Source: an uncultured Flavobacteriales bacterium (GTDB lineage Bacteria > Bacteroidota > Bacteroidia > CAIKAF01). Taken from it: a stretch of DNA of 64,000 nt. The DNA is taken from NCBI GenBank assembly GCA_903825395.1, contig CAIKAF010000026.1, forward strand, positions 18,524 to 82,523. Direction: 5' to 3'. A program made the translations under genes and the position numbers. Below, in pieces: positions 36,585-47,469 of this stretch; position 1 is the first letter of the stretch, and each line of letters begins with the position of its first letter. Below the pieces are notes generated by a model. It saw only the letters and a program-made list of their open reading frames with translations, made no database searches and was not told the DNA's origin.

Positions 36585-38213
36585 ATGGACTTGAAGTTCA
36601 ATAAAAACGAGGATGCCCAGCGCCTGCTGCTGTCTGAGCTGAAAACCCGCGCAGAACGCCTGCGCATGGGTGGGGGAGCGGCTAAGCTCGAGAAGCACCG
36701 CAGCCAAGGAAAAATGACGGCCAGAGAACGCATTGATTTTCTGAAAGATAAGGACAGCCCGTTTTTGGAGCTAGGCTTGTTTGCCGGAGACGACATGTAC
36801 AATGAAGATGGGGGTTGCCCCGCCGGCGGAGTGGTTATGGGGCTGGCCACCGTGAGCGGCCGGCAGTGCCTGATTGTGGCCAACGATGCCACAGTAAAGG
36901 CAGGAGCCTGGTTCCCCATTACCGCAAAGAAAAACCTCAGAGCCCAGGAAATTGCCATGGAAAACCGCCTGCCCATTATTTATTTGGTGGACAGTGCCGG
37001 GGTGTATTTGCCCAAACAAGATGAGGTGTTTGCCGACAAAGAACATTTCGGCCGAATTTTCAGGAACAATTCCATCATGTCATCGATGGGAATTACTCAA
37101 ATTGCCGCCGTGATGGGGCCTTGTGTGGCGGGAGGAGCCTACCTGCCCATTCTGAGCGATGAAGCTCTGATTGTGAAGAAAACCGGCTCGATTTTTTTAG
37201 CCGGTTCTTATTTGGTGAAGGCCGCCATAGGGGAAGATGTGGACAATGAAACCCTGGGCGGAGCCTTAACCCATTCTGAAATTTCAGGGGTAACCGATTA
37301 CGCCTGCGAAGACGATGCCGATTGCCTGAAGCGCATCCGCTTTATTATGGATAAGTTGGGTAAAACTCAAGATGCAGGATACGACCGGACCGAGCCGAAA
37401 CTCCCCAAACGCGCCCTGAACGATGTGTATGGCGTGCTGCCCGAAAACCGCGATCAACCCTACGATGTGCGCGAGCTGTTGGAGTGCCTTTGCGATGAAG
37501 GAGAAATTCAAGAATACAAGGCAGGATACGGGAAAACCCTGGTTTGTGCCTATGCCCGAATTGATGGCTGGGCCGTAGGAATTGTAGCCAACCAACGGCT
37601 GGTGGTGAAAAATAAAAAAGGAGAAATGCAGTTTGGGGGCGTGATTTATTCGGATAGCGCCGATAAAGCCGCCCGCTTTATTATGAATTGCAACCAAAAA
37701 CGAATTCCTCTGGTGTTTTTGCATGACGTCACCGGGTTTATGGTGGGCAGTAGATCTGAGCATGGTGGTATTATTAAAGATGGAGCCAAAATGGTGAATG
37801 CCGTTTCAAATTCCATTGTTCCAAAAATCACCGTGGTGATTGGAAATTCGTACGGAGCGGGCAATTACGCCATGTGTGGGAAAGCCTACGATCCGCGGTT
37901 TATCTTTGCTTGGCCCAGCGCACGCATTGCTGTGATGGGCGGAGCTCAGGCCGCCAAAACCCTGCTTCAAATTCAAAAGGCCACGCTAAAGGCCAAAGGA
38001 GAAGAACCCAATGCCCAAGCAGAAGCGCAGCTGCTGGAAACCATTACCCAGCGCTACAATGCCCAAACCAGTCCATATTACGCTGCGGCTCGGCTGTGGG
38101 TAGATGAAATTATAGATCCGGCCCAAACCCGCATGTACATTTCGGCTGGACTTCAGGCGGCAAATCAAGCTCCGGAACAGCGGGCATTTAATCCCGGTGT
38201 GATTCAAACCTAG
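36585..38213 (+). CDS. Acyl-CoA carboxylase carboxyltransferase (beta) subunit, methylcrotonyl-/propionyl-CoA carboxylase type
   Basis: MTARERIDFLKDK, GACCGGAYLP-like GPCVAGGAYLPILSDEALIV, GNSYGAGNYAMCGKAYDPRF. Confidence 0.92.
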   Translation: MDLKFNKNEDAQRLLLSELKTRAERLRMGGGAAKLEKHRSQGKMTARERIDFLKDKDSPFLELGLFAGDDMYNEDGGCPAGGVVMGLATVSGRQCLIVANDATVKAGAWFPITAKKNLRAQEIAMENRLPIIYLVDSAGVYLPKQDEVFADKEHFGRIFRNNSIMSSMGITQIAAVMGPCVAGGAYLPILSDEALIVKKTGSIFLAGSYLVKAAIGEDVDNETLGGALTHSEISGVTDYACEDDADCLKRIRFIMDKLGKTQDAGYDRTEPKLPKRALNDVYGVLPENRDQPYDVRELLECLCDEGEIQEYKAGYGKTLVCAYARIDGWAVGIVANQRLVVKNKKGEMQFGGVIYSDSADKAARFIMNCNQKRIPLVFLHDVTGFMVGSRSEHGGIIKDGAKMVNAVSNSIVPKITVVIGNSYGAGNYAMCGKAYDPRFIFAWPSARIAVMGGAQAAKTLLQIQKATLKAKGEEPNAQAEAQLLETITQRYNAQTSPYYAAARLWVDEIIDPAQTRMYISAGLQAANQAPEQRAFNPGVIQT

Positions 38214-38330
38214 CCTGGTTTTGCGGGCAACTGTGGCGGTCACATTGAACCTGGAATGCAGGCAGATGCAGTCCGATTCCTGTAAAAATGTGCCGTTGCG
38301 TTGGGCTCTGCCAATTTAGCGTCAGACTTG

Positions 38331-38338
38331 TACCTTTG
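38331..38338 (+). promoter_or_regulatory. TACCTTTG-N4-ATG motif (metG)
   Basis: TACCTTTG CACC ATG. Confidence 0.6.
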
Positions 38339-38342
38339 CACC

Positions 38343-40406
38343 ATGTCGAAACCATTGACGATTACGGCGGCCCTGCCTTATGCCAACGGCCCCTTGCACA
38401 TTGGGCACCTGGCCGGAGCTTATTTGCCGGCCGATATTTTTGCGCGCTATCAGCGGTTGCATGGCCGCGATGTGGCTTTTATATGCGGGTCAGATGAGCA
38501 TGGTGCAGCCATTACCCTGCGCGCCCGAAAAGAGGGAATCAGCCCCAAAGAAATCATTGATACCTATCACGAAATCAATCGGAAGGCCTTTTCTGATTTT
38601 GGTATCTCATTTGATATATACCATCGGACCTCAGATGACTTGCACAAAGAAACGGCTCAGGCCTTTTTCAGCACCCTACTTGAAAAGGGCGCTTTAGAGG
38701 TGCGGGAATCAGAACAGTTTTTTGATGAGCAATTTCAACAATTTTTAGCCGACCGCTACATTACGGGTACCTGTCCGAAATGCAAGCAGCCGGGAGCCTA
38801 TGGCGACCAATGCGAGAAATGTGGCAGCTCGCTGAATCCCGACGATTTAATTCAGCCTCAATCGACCTTGTCGGGCGGCACTCCGGTAAAACGGAAAACC
38901 AAGCATTGGTATTTACCTATGCAGGAGCATCAGGCATGGCTTCAGCAGTGGCTGAGTACCGGAAAATTTGACGGCATGCAAGCCCCGGTTACGGCCCACA
39001 ATCCGGAAGAGTGGAAGTCAAATGTTATGGGGCAGTGCATGTCTTGGCTTCAGGACGGCCTGCGGCCCAGAGCCATGACTCGAGATTTGGATTGGGGAGT
39101 TCCGGTTCCCCTTCCCGATGCCGAGGGAAAAGTGCTGTACGTTTGGTTGGATGCACCTATTGGGTATATTTCGGCCACCAAAGCCTGGGCTAAGGAACAT
39201 GGCCGGTCTTGGCAGCGCCATTGGACCGATCCTGATGCCCGGTTGATCCATTTTATTGGAAAAGACAACATCGTGTTCCATTGCTTAATATTTCCAATTT
39301 TATTAAAAAGCCATGGAGGTTTTGTTCTTCCCGAAAATGTGCCGGCCAATGAATTCCTGAATTTAGAAGGGCAAAAGATTTCTACCAGTCGGAACCATGC
39401 CGTTTGGCTGCACGAATACATGCAGGATCTCCCTGGAAAGCGCGACGAATTGCGGTATGTTTTGTGTTCCATTGCCCCTGAAACGGGCGACAGTGAGTTT
39501 ACCTGGAAGGATTTTCAAACCCGTGTGAACAGTGAATTGGTTGCTGTATTGGGAAATTTGGTGAACCGGGTGATGGTTCTGCACCATTCTTATTTTCAAG
39601 GTCGGTGTTCGCGTGCTGCCGGTTGCGAAAAACCTGAATTGCACAAGGCCGTGGCCCGTATGTACGATGAGGTGCAACAGCATGTTGAGGCCTACCGCTT
39701 TCGAAATGCCCTGCAATCTGTCATGGAATTGGCGCGCGAAGGGAATCGGCACCTCACCGTCTGTGAACCATGGAAAACCATTAAAATCAATCCGGAACAG
39801 GCCCAAGCAGATTTGGAGGATATGCTGTGGATGTTGGCTCACCTGGCGACGGGCTTACAGCCTTTTCTGCCCGATACCGCTCAGCGCATGTTGCACATGC
39901 TAAACCTGCCCGAAAAATTAAATTGGCAGGATGAAATTGGCTGGGAGCGCGAGCATCAACTGAATGCGACGGAAATGTTGTTTGAAAAAATTGAAGATAC
40001 AGCCATGGATGCACAACGCGATAAATTAACACCACAGGCTCCTGAGGTTCAGCCAAATTCTACGCTATCGCCCGCTTTAGGATCCATTTCCTTTCAGGAT
40101 TTTAGTCGATGCGACATTCGTATTGCCACGGTGTTGGCGGCCGAACCTGTTGAAGGAGCCAACCGCTTGCTTAAATTAACTGTTGATACGGGATTGGATA
40201 CCCGCACCGTTGTTAGTGGAATTGCCGAGCATTATGCTCCGGCTGAAGTGGTGGGTCGGCAGGTATGCCTATTGGTGAATTTAGAACCCCGTACATTGCG
40301 GGGCGTTGAAAGCCAGGGAATGATTTTAATGGCTGAAGATGCATCCGGACGGCTCCATTTTGTTTCGCCTCCTGAGGCCGTAAACAACGGAGCTACGGTA
40401 AAATAA
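38343..40406 (+). CDS. metG: Methionine--tRNA ligase with C-terminal tRNA-binding domain
   Basis: TAALPYANGPLHIGHLAGAYLPADIFARYQR, CPKCKQPGAYGDQCEKCG, GQKISTSR (KMSKS variant), C-terminal DIRIATVLAAEPVEGANRLLKLTVD. Confidence 0.96.
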   Translation: MSKPLTITAALPYANGPLHIGHLAGAYLPADIFARYQRLHGRDVAFICGSDEHGAAITLRARKEGISPKEIIDTYHEINRKAFSDFGISFDIYHRTSDDLHKETAQAFFSTLLEKGALEVRESEQFFDEQFQQFLADRYITGTCPKCKQPGAYGDQCEKCGSSLNPDDLIQPQSTLSGGTPVKRKTKHWYLPMQEHQAWLQQWLSTGKFDGMQAPVTAHNPEEWKSNVMGQCMSWLQDGLRPRAMTRDLDWGVPVPLPDAEGKVLYVWLDAPIGYISATKAWAKEHGRSWQRHWTDPDARLIHFIGKDNIVFHCLIFPILLKSHGGFVLPENVPANEFLNLEGQKISTSRNHAVWLHEYMQDLPGKRDELRYVLCSIAPETGDSEFTWKDFQTRVNSELVAVLGNLVNRVMVLHHSYFQGRCSRAAGCEKPELHKAVARMYDEVQQHVEAYRFRNALQSVMELAREGNRHLTVCEPWKTIKINPEQAQADLEDMLWMLAHLATGLQPFLPDTAQRMLHMLNLPEKLNWQDEIGWEREHQLNATEMLFEKIEDTAMDAQRDKLTPQAPEVQPNSTLSPALGSISFQDFSRCDIRIATVLAAEPVEGANRLLKLTVDTGLDTRTVVSGIAEHYAPAEVVGRQVCLLVNLEPRTLRGVESQGMILMAEDASGRLHFVSPPEAVNNGATVK

Positions 40407-40413
40407 ATGGTTC

Positions 40414-41733
40414 ATGGCTAGCGAATCTGTACCAGCTTCCTCGTTTCGGGTGCCCGCATTCTGGCCCCTGTTCGAAGAGGCGATACAGCAAGAAAGCCAT
40501 GTGGCGGTGTTTGCCGACCATGGTTTTGCTCCCGAAACCCTTGAGGGAACATACCGCCCACCTTTGGCTTCGATGGTATTGGCCTGGGGCGCCAATGAAG
40601 TTTGGACGGCGGAAGAAGGTGAAAATCCGTTTGCTCAGCCCGATTTGGTGCGGCCCTGGCTGGGGGTTTGGAGTTATGAGCAAGGCTGGCAGGCTGCAGC
40701 TCCCCGAAAAACCCCGGCACATGCCACTGAACCGGCTTCGCCCTCGTTCTTCTCACCCAAGCATGTGTTGTATTTTAACGGGGCAGAATGGAAATACATT
40801 GGAGAAGATGCGGGTGGACCGAGGGAATGGTTGGCCCAAACCGGATGGATAGAGGCTCCAATTCAACAGGAAACCCCAAGGTTGAACGCAGAATGGCAGT
40901 TTCCCCATGCCACCTACATGCACAAAGCCAAAACCCTGTTGGAGCATATTCGCCGGGGAGACATTTATGAAATCAATTTTTGCAATCGATTGCAAATCAC
41001 CTCAGACATTGAATCAGGTTGGGAACAATGGAAGCGGCTTGTTTCGATTTCTCCGATGCCCTTTAGTTGCTATATCAAGACACCTGAATTGGAACTGGTA
41101 TCGGCAAGCCCCGAACGGTTTTTTTCATTGAGGCAGGGGTTGGTCTTTTCTCAACCCATGAAGGGAACCATACCCCGAGCAGGCAATCCGGAGGACGATA
41201 AAATCGCCGCTGAAACCTTAAAAAACAATCAAAAGGAACGTTCTGAAAACATCATGATATGTGATTTGGTGCGGAACGATTTAAGTAAGGTGGCCGAAGC
41301 GGGAACGGTACTGGCGCGCGATGTATGTCAAATTCTTCCGTTTAAAGGCGTACATCAAATGATTTCAACCGTTGAATGCAAGCTTAAATCGGGGTTGAGC
41401 CTGCATGATGTTTGGACAGCTACCTTTCCAATGGGCAGCATGACCGGAGCGCCAAAAGTCAGGGCCATGGAATTGATTGCTGAACTGGAAGAGCAGCCCA
41501 GGGGATATTTTTCTGGCAGTGCCGCTTACTTTATTCCTGAACTTGGTTTTGAAAGCAATGTTATTATTCGCAGTATGATTCGGCAAGGCGATGGGCCTTG
41601 GTATATTGGTGTGGGTTCGGCCCTAACCTTTGACTGTGTGCCGGAAGACGAATGGCAGGAATGTCAATGGAAAATCGCTCCTTTTCGCCGCCTCTTTAAC
41701 CTAGAAATCAGCAACGATGCTCGATCGATTTAA
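40414..41733 (+). CDS. pabB: Aminodeoxychorismate synthase component I / anthranilate synthase component I family
   Basis: GDIYEINFCNRL, SASPERFFSL, QPMKGTIPRAGNPEDD, ENIMICDLVRNDLSKV, MGSMTGAPKVRAMELI. Confidence 0.9.
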   Translation: MASESVPASSFRVPAFWPLFEEAIQQESHVAVFADHGFAPETLEGTYRPPLASMVLAWGANEVWTAEEGENPFAQPDLVRPWLGVWSYEQGWQAAAPRKTPAHATEPASPSFFSPKHVLYFNGAEWKYIGEDAGGPREWLAQTGWIEAPIQQETPRLNAEWQFPHATYMHKAKTLLEHIRRGDIYEINFCNRLQITSDIESGWEQWKRLVSISPMPFSCYIKTPELELVSASPERFFSLRQGLVFSQPMKGTIPRAGNPEDDKIAAETLKNNQKERSENIMICDLVRNDLSKVAEAGTVLARDVCQILPFKGVHQMISTVECKLKSGLSLHDVWTATFPMGSMTGAPKVRAMELIAELEEQPRGYFSGSAAYFIPELGFESNVIIRSMIRQGDGPWYIGVGSALTFDCVPEDEWQECQWKIAPFRRLFNLEISNDARSI

Positions 41734-43036
41734 GGCCTTTATTCTTACCTATGGAATGCCCGAACCGCCAAGTCGAATTCTGGCCATGGTGAGTGGAGGG
41801 GCAGATTCAATGGTTTTACTCCATTTGCTTCAACAGGCAGGATATTCTGTCCAGGTGTTGCATGTTAATTATGGATTAAGGGGGAACGAATCCGACATGG
41901 ATCAACAGCTGTTGGAATCGTATTGTCAGCGTCAGGGTTTGGAATGCAAGGTAATTCGGTGTAGTCCAGGCCAACTCACAGGAAACATTCAAACGGCCGC
42001 CAGAGAATTGAGGTATCGGGAAGCTGAAGCTTGGATGAACGAGGCTGGATTTGACGCCATAGCCACCGGGCACCAATTGGACGATGCCTTAGAAACCTGT
42101 TGGCTCAATTTGATTCGTGGAACAGGCATTGAAGGCTTGAAGGGGATTGCTCCCTATTCCGGACGAAAAATGCGCCCTTTGCTGTGGGCCACCGCCGATG
42201 AGGTGCGTGCCTTTGCTAAAAGCCAAGGCATTCCATGGCGGGAAGACCAAAGCAACAGCAGCGATGCCTATCGGCGTAATGTACTGAGAAATCAAATCCT
42301 GCCCCAGCTTAAGACCTGGAATCCTAAATGGGCAGAGGGATTTGCTCAGACCTTGGATAAATTGCAAACCACAGCGGAACTGCAACGGGTGCACATCAAC
42401 CGGATTCGACAGCAGTTGCTGCACGAAGACGACAGCACCGGCCACCTGAAAATTTCGGTCTTGGAATTGGCCGGGTCCGGCATCAATGAAACCACCATGG
42501 GCTGGTTGCTGATGCCCTTGGGCTTTTCTGAGGCCCAAGGGCGCCGTGTTTTTTCTTTGCCGCAAGGAGAAAACGGAAAAAAAATAATCGGAGAAACCCA
42601 TACGGCCAGCCTACAAATGCCCTTTATTTTCATTACTGAAAATGTGGAAGAGCCCAATTGGGAATGGAAAGGCAGTGTGCAGGAATTGCTGGAAGGTGCA
42701 GTGCATGGAATCGCTGCTGAGGTTCGGAATGCAGCTGAATTGAGTCCAGACCCGAATCGGTGTTCGGTGGGAATTCGTTCCTTGAATGACCAAGTATGCA
42801 TTCGACCTTGGAAAGCGGGCGACCGCATTTATTTTGGCAGGGGCCATAAAAATGTGAGCGATGTCATCAATGAAGCCTCGGTGTTGAATCCATTGAAGTC
42901 AATGGTTTATGTGGTTGAAATGGAGGGAGATGTGGTTTGGGTGCAGGGAATTCGAAAGGCTCCTTTGCGGCAGGACGAGGGAGAAATGTACTTGGATTTG
43001 CATTGGAATGTACACCCCCACCATTCCGATATTTAA
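41717..43036 (+). CDS. tilS: tRNA(Ile)-lysidine synthase
   Basis: VSGGADSMVLLHLL, HVNYGLRGNESDMD, ATGHQLDDALETCWLNLIRGTGIEGLKGI. Confidence 0.95.
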   Translation: MLDRFKAFILTYGMPEPPSRILAMVSGGADSMVLLHLLQQAGYSVQVLHVNYGLRGNESDMDQQLLESYCQRQGLECKVIRCSPGQLTGNIQTAARELRYREAEAWMNEAGFDAIATGHQLDDALETCWLNLIRGTGIEGLKGIAPYSGRKMRPLLWATADEVRAFAKSQGIPWREDQSNSSDAYRRNVLRNQILPQLKTWNPKWAEGFAQTLDKLQTTAELQRVHINRIRQQLLHEDDSTGHLKISVLELAGSGINETTMGWLLMPLGFSEAQGRRVFSLPQGENGKKIIGETHTASLQMPFIFITENVEEPNWEWKGSVQELLEGAVHGIAAEVRNAAELSPDPNRCSVGIRSLNDQVCIRPWKAGDRIYFGRGHKNVSDVINEASVLNPLKSMVYVVEMEGDVVWVQGIRKAPLRQDEGEMYLDLHWNVHPHHSDI

Positions 43037-43506
43037 TTGAATTCCCAGCGTCGGCTTTCTGTTTTGATGAACCGCCGAACCACCTCTCGATCGGTTCCCG
43101 GGCGTAAATCAGAAAAAATTAATTTCATCTTTCTCAGTCCGTCTTTTTCCAGGGCAATGATGCTGGGTTGGCGGTTTTGCTGAGCCTGAAAGAAAAAACC
43201 AGCCGCCCTTTTTTTGCCTAGGTATGTGGATTGTATTGCACTTTTGGGAGCCGTGTAAAAGCAAATCAACCGCCCTTCTTTTTCTGCAATCAGCCATCGT
43301 TCCTCCATTTTAGAATTCGAATACGATAAAACGCCTTCTAAACTTCCATTTTGGTGGCGCGTCCAGGTAAATACCTGGCTCGCTCCCGATTCCGATTGCC
43401 ATTGGCCCACCAACCAGTACATAGAGCGAATCAGGGGTTGGTTTTGTTGGCTTTTTAGCGGGGTCAGCAACCAAACGAAGGCAAAACTAAAAATGAAATA
43501 CCTCAT
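43033..43506 (-). CDS. Hypothetical secreted protein (DUF6265-like)
   Basis: Signal peptide MRYFIFSFAFVWLLTPLKSQ; WLVGQW...SLEGVLSYSN. Confidence 0.55.
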   Translation of the reverse strand: MRYFIFSFAFVWLLTPLKSQQNQPLIRSMYWLVGQWQSESGASQVFTWTRHQNGSLEGVLSYSNSKMEERWLIAEKEGRLICFYTAPKSAIQSTYLGKKRAAGFFFQAQQNRQPSIIALEKDGLRKMKLIFSDLRPGTDREVVRRFIKTESRRWEFN

Positions 43507-44447
43507 TTCTGTTTTCGTTCGTGTAGCCAATCGGCCAATACGCCTTCTTTCAATGAAATCCGAGTGCAGTGTACCTGGGGAATGGACCATTGATGAACGA
43601 TGAAATTAACCTGTAAAATAGAAGCCAGGAACATGGGAGCCCTGAATTCCAACATGCCTGGAATTTGAAGTCGCTCCTGCAGCCGGGTGGGAATAAGCCG
43701 ATCTGTCCAGTACTCAATACTTGAATCGGCCAGCGGATGGCTGCTGTACGATTCAATTCCATGGCCATATTTCCGATGGGATTCCATTTGCACCAACGTA
43801 TCGAAAAAACCGCTGCTGCCCACCAAAAATTCCGGCTTATGGTGTTGAAGAAGATCACGCATTGGAGCAATTTGCTCTTCCAACCAGACATAGGTTGATG
43901 GGACTTGTTCTGGAAGCAAGGGGTCGGCCAAGGCCAAAATTTCTTGCAGTCGAGTGGCTCCGATGGGGAAACTCCAAAGTCCTGCCAGCCCTTGAGGACC
44001 GAATGCAATAAACTCGGTCGAGGCCCCTCCCACATCCATAATCAATCCATTTTGCTTGCCAAAATTCAAATGCGTTTGAACCCCTTTAAAGATAAATTCG
44101 GCTTCTTGTTCTCCGCTGATGATATGAATGGGAATGCCGGTTTGTCGGAATAGACGTTCGGCCACCTCGGTCCCGTTCTGGGCATACCTGAGCGCGGCGG
44201 TAGCTATGCCTTTCCATTGTATAGGGCCAACATGGGCGGCCATGGCTTTGAAATCAAGCAGGGCCTGCTGAGCGCGCTGTTCCGCCTCGGGCAGAATGCG
44301 TTTGGTTTCATGACTTCCCTTGCCGAGCATAACCGGGCTTCGGTCTTGGTGCAGGACCTCGGTGTGTTCACCGTCGGTTTTGGCCAATAAAAAATTGAAG
44401 GTGTTCGACCCTACATCTACAATGCCTAGGAAATTAGGATGTTTCAT
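43503..44447 (-). CDS. Exopolyphosphatase / Ppx-GppA phosphatase family
   Basis: GIVDVGSNTFNFLLAK, GKGSHETKRILPEAEQRA, DVGGASTEFI. Confidence 0.92.
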   Translation of the reverse strand: MKHPNFLGIVDVGSNTFNFLLAKTDGEHTEVLHQDRSPVMLGKGSHETKRILPEAEQRAQQALLDFKAMAAHVGPIQWKGIATAALRYAQNGTEVAERLFRQTGIPIHIISGEQEAEFIFKGVQTHLNFGKQNGLIMDVGGASTEFIAFGPQGLAGLWSFPIGATRLQEILALADPLLPEQVPSTYVWLEEQIAPMRDLLQHHKPEFLVGSSGFFDTLVQMESHRKYGHGIESYSSHPLADSSIEYWTDRLIPTRLQERLQIPGMLEFRAPMFLASILQVNFIVHQWSIPQVHCTRISLKEGVLADWLHERKQK

Positions 44448-45763
44448 GAATTTCCTTTATAAAATAGCCATTTGGCCAGTTCGCGGTAGGTTGCTTTTTT
44501 GCCGTACATTAAAATTCCGGTGCGGTAAATTTTCCCGGCCATCCAGGTGCTCAAGAAAAATCCAACAATCAACAAGGCCATGGAGAGAAGAACTTGCCAT
44601 GCCGGCGGGTTGAATGGAATTCTGCTCATCATAACAATGGGGCTGGTTAAAGGGAAAATAGAAAAAAATGTGGCCCATGGCCCATCCGGGTTTTTAATGA
44701 TGTTCATGCTGATGACCAGGGAAAAGGCCAAAGGCAATGAGATGGGCAACATAAACTGTTGGGTATCGGTTTCTGCATCTACTGCGGCTCCGATCGCGGC
44801 CAGCAGTGAACTGTACAGCAAATATCCCCCCAGGAAGAAAAAGATGAACGAGCCAATAATAACCGCCCAATTGATTCCCGCAATCATGGCCAGCACCTCT
44901 CCGGTATTGATGCCTCCAACTTCCGCTTGGGTTTGTAGCGTTCCTTGCCGGGCTTGTTCCAACGCATCTGGAGCAAAGGCGGCTCCAACAATACCCATGG
45001 CTAAGCCGGAGAGCAGAGCCCAAATGATAAATTGAGTGAGACCGACGAGGGCAATCCCTACAATTTTACCCATCATAAGTTGAAATGGCTTTACGGATGA
45101 AATAATAATTTCAACGATGCGGTTGGTTTTTTCTTCCATGACCCCGCGCATCACCATTACGCCGTAAAGAAAAATGAACATGTAGATTAAAAATCCGGAG
45201 CCCAATCCCAGGGCCGTACGAATCAGGCTGTCGTCGGATTGTAGGCTTCCGCTTTCCTTCAATTTTCGGAAGGGCATATCCAGTCGTTTTCGAATTTCGT
45301 CGAAGGTGCTTTGGGGCACTTCATAGAAGGCCAATTTTCGCTGTTCCAGAACCTTTTCTACAGCCGAGGAAATGCCAGATCGGCTTTCAATGGAGGGCGG
45401 CGTTTTATAGCCCAAATAAATCGAGGAAGGATTTTCAAAGGCCCTTAGAGGGAAAACCAAAACGGCATCTACCTCTTCCCGTTCGTACATCAAGCGGGTA
45501 AAGGCCTCTAGGTCGCCCGGCAGTCCGGTTTCAAAAACCAGGCCGGGAGCATCTGTGGCGGTTAATTCAGCCCCCATGGCATCGGGGGTTTCATCCAAGA
45601 CCAAAACCCGGTATGTAGGGGTTTCTTCTGCCATTGAAACCCAGATTAAAAAGCCATAGAAAATAGAGACCAGCAAGGGCCCCAATAAGGTCATGATGAC
45701 AAATGATTTTTTTCGAACTCGGGTCCAATATTCCCGCTGAACAATTAAAAGAATGGTATTCAT
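44444..45763 (-). CDS. ABC-2 type permease (NatB-like)
   Basis: REYWTRVRKKSFVIMTLLGPLLVS, VMRGVMEEKTNRIVEIIISSVKPFQLMMGKIVGI. Confidence 0.88.
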   Translation of the reverse strand: MNTILLIVQREYWTRVRKKSFVIMTLLGPLLVSIFYGFLIWVSMAEETPTYRVLVLDETPDAMGAELTATDAPGLVFETGLPGDLEAFTRLMYEREEVDAVLVFPLRAFENPSSIYLGYKTPPSIESRSGISSAVEKVLEQRKLAFYEVPQSTFDEIRKRLDMPFRKLKESGSLQSDDSLIRTALGLGSGFLIYMFIFLYGVMVMRGVMEEKTNRIVEIIISSVKPFQLMMGKIVGIALVGLTQFIIWALLSGLAMGIVGAAFAPDALEQARQGTLQTQAEVGGINTGEVLAMIAGINWAVIIGSFIFFFLGGYLLYSSLLAAIGAAVDAETDTQQFMLPISLPLAFSLVISMNIIKNPDGPWATFFSIFPLTSPIVMMSRIPFNPPAWQVLLSMALLIVGFFLSTWMAGKIYRTGILMYGKKATYRELAKWLFYKGNS

Positions 45764-46701
45764 GCCTGGGTTTTTTCGGTTACGGTTTCAACAAAAATCT
45801 GATCCATGCCCGGAAGTATTTCTCTGAATTCAACCAAATTGCCAAAGGTCAGAATGTGATTTAGGGTAGGCTTCACCAGGCTGGAATCCATCAATTGGAA
45901 CTCCAAAATGCCAAATCCATCGTTCCATTCCATGAGACTGGGTTGAAGGGATTGGATGCTGGTTTTGAAGGGGCCTTCAAAATCGGTGGCGCTCAGTTCA
46001 ATCATCAATCGGTATTTGTTTTTGCGGTACTGGTTTTTGATTTCATTCAGGGAGCCGCTGAGGTACACTTTTGATTTGTGCAGCAAGGCAATGGATTGGC
46101 ATAAAGCTTCTACCGATTCCATGCGGTGGGTGGACAACAGAATCGTGGTGCCTTGAGCTTTAAGTCGCAAAATTTCGTCGCGGATTAAACTGGCATTTAC
46201 CGGGTCAAATCCAGAAAAGGGCTCGTCCAGAATTAGAACATCGGGTTCGTGCAACACAGTTACAATAAATTGCACCTTTTGTTGCATTCCTTTGGACAGT
46301 TCCTCTACCTTTTTGTTCCACCAGGCATTTAAATCAAAGCGTTCAAACCACAGTTTCAATTTTTCCTTGGCCTCAGAAGTGGACATCCCTTTAAGTCGTG
46401 CCAGGTACAGTGCCTGTTCTCCCACTTTCATTTTTCGGTATAAACCTCGTTCTTCGGGCAAATATCCTATTCGGGAAATGTGTTCGGGAGAAAGCGGTTG
46501 TCCAAACAGCCGAATCGTACCGGAATCGGGCGCTGTTATTTGATTGATAATCCGAATTAAGGATGTTTTTCCAGCACCATTGGGCCCTAAAAGTCCGAAA
46601 ATTTGACCTTTTGGAACGTCCATTGACACGTTATCAAGGGCGGTGTGGCTTGCATACCTTTTGCTCAGGTTTTTTATTTCAATCGCCAGGGTTGTTTCCA
46701 T
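45760..46701 (-). CDS. ABC transporter ATP-binding protein (NatA-like)
   Basis: GLLGPNGAGKTSLIRIINQ, SKGMQQKVQFIVTVLHEPDVLILDEPFSGFDP; start at 46701 supported by TACCTTTA-N5-ATG. Confidence 0.9.
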   Translation of the reverse strand: METTLAIEIKNLSKRYASHTALDNVSMDVPKGQIFGLLGPNGAGKTSLIRIINQITAPDSGTIRLFGQPLSPEHISRIGYLPEERGLYRKMKVGEQALYLARLKGMSTSEAKEKLKLWFERFDLNAWWNKKVEELSKGMQQKVQFIVTVLHEPDVLILDEPFSGFDPVNASLIRDEILRLKAQGTTILLSTHRMESVEALCQSIALLHKSKVYLSGSLNEIKNQYRKNKYRLMIELSATDFEGPFKTSIQSLQPSLMEWNDGFGILEFQLMDSSLVKPTLNHILTFGNLVEFREILPGMDQIFVETVTEKTQA

Positions 46702-46821
46702 ACCCATAAAGGTAAATAAAGAGTAAGGATTAGAAGAGGAGTCCTCGGCTATAAAAACCCTGAAAAAAGTATAAAATGGCAAAACAAAGGCCGTCGTTTG
46801 CTTGTTCCATTCAAAACGCAT

Positions 46822-47469
46822 CCAATGAAAAAGAAAAGTGTTTCTGAGGCCAGTATGGAACAACAGTATATGGCTTTTTTTGAAGAACATTACCGACGGC
46901 CCAATTCGGTTCTTGAATTTGTTAAATACGGTGGAGTTTCTGAGGGCGATTTTTATGCCAAGCACAGTTCGTTGGAGCAGCTCGAAGAATCAGTTTGGAT
47001 TAAAATGACCGAGGGACTCATTCAACGGTTGGCAGAAGATGAAACCTATATGGCCTATTCGGTGCGGGAAAAAACCTTGGCTTTCTTTTTCGGATTTTTT
47101 GAGGAAGCGTTAAAGCACCGGTCGTTTGTATTGTATTCAGCGGGAGACCTGAAGAACCCCGCCTTGTTGAGGTTCAAGCGATTTAAATCGACCTTAAGTG
47201 AATACTTCGAGGCCTTGGCAGTGGCCGGGATTGAGGCCAAGGAACTGTCCGGATTGGGCAATTTGTCGCGTTGGTATGCCAAAGGAGCCTTGGCTCAGTT
47301 CTTATTTTTGCTCAACTTTTGGAAAAACGACAGCAGTTCAGGGTTTGAGGCTACCGATGAAGCCATTGAACGCAGTGTGAATTTAATTTTTGATTTGGCG
47401 GGAATGAATGCCCTGGAATCGGGATTGGGGTTTGCACGCTTTCTGTTTAGGCACAATTCACCTGCATGA
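46822..47469 (+). CDS. TetR/AcrR-like regulatory protein (weak)
   Basis: Helical protein, N-terminal VLEFVKYGGVSEGDFYAKHSSLEQLEESVW resembles TetR HTH; coupled to the ABC1 kinase gene. Confidence 0.5.
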   Translation, partial: PMKKKSVSEASMEQQYMAFFEEHYRRPNSVLEFVKYGGVSEGDFYAKHSSLEQLEESVWIKMTEGLIQRLAEDETYMAYSVREKTLAFFFGFFEEALKHRSFVLYSAGDLKNPALLRFKRFKSTLSEYFEALAVAGIEAKELSGLGNLSRWYAKGALAQFLFLLNFWKNDSSSGFEATDEAIERSVNLIFDLAGMNALESGLGFARFLFRHNSPA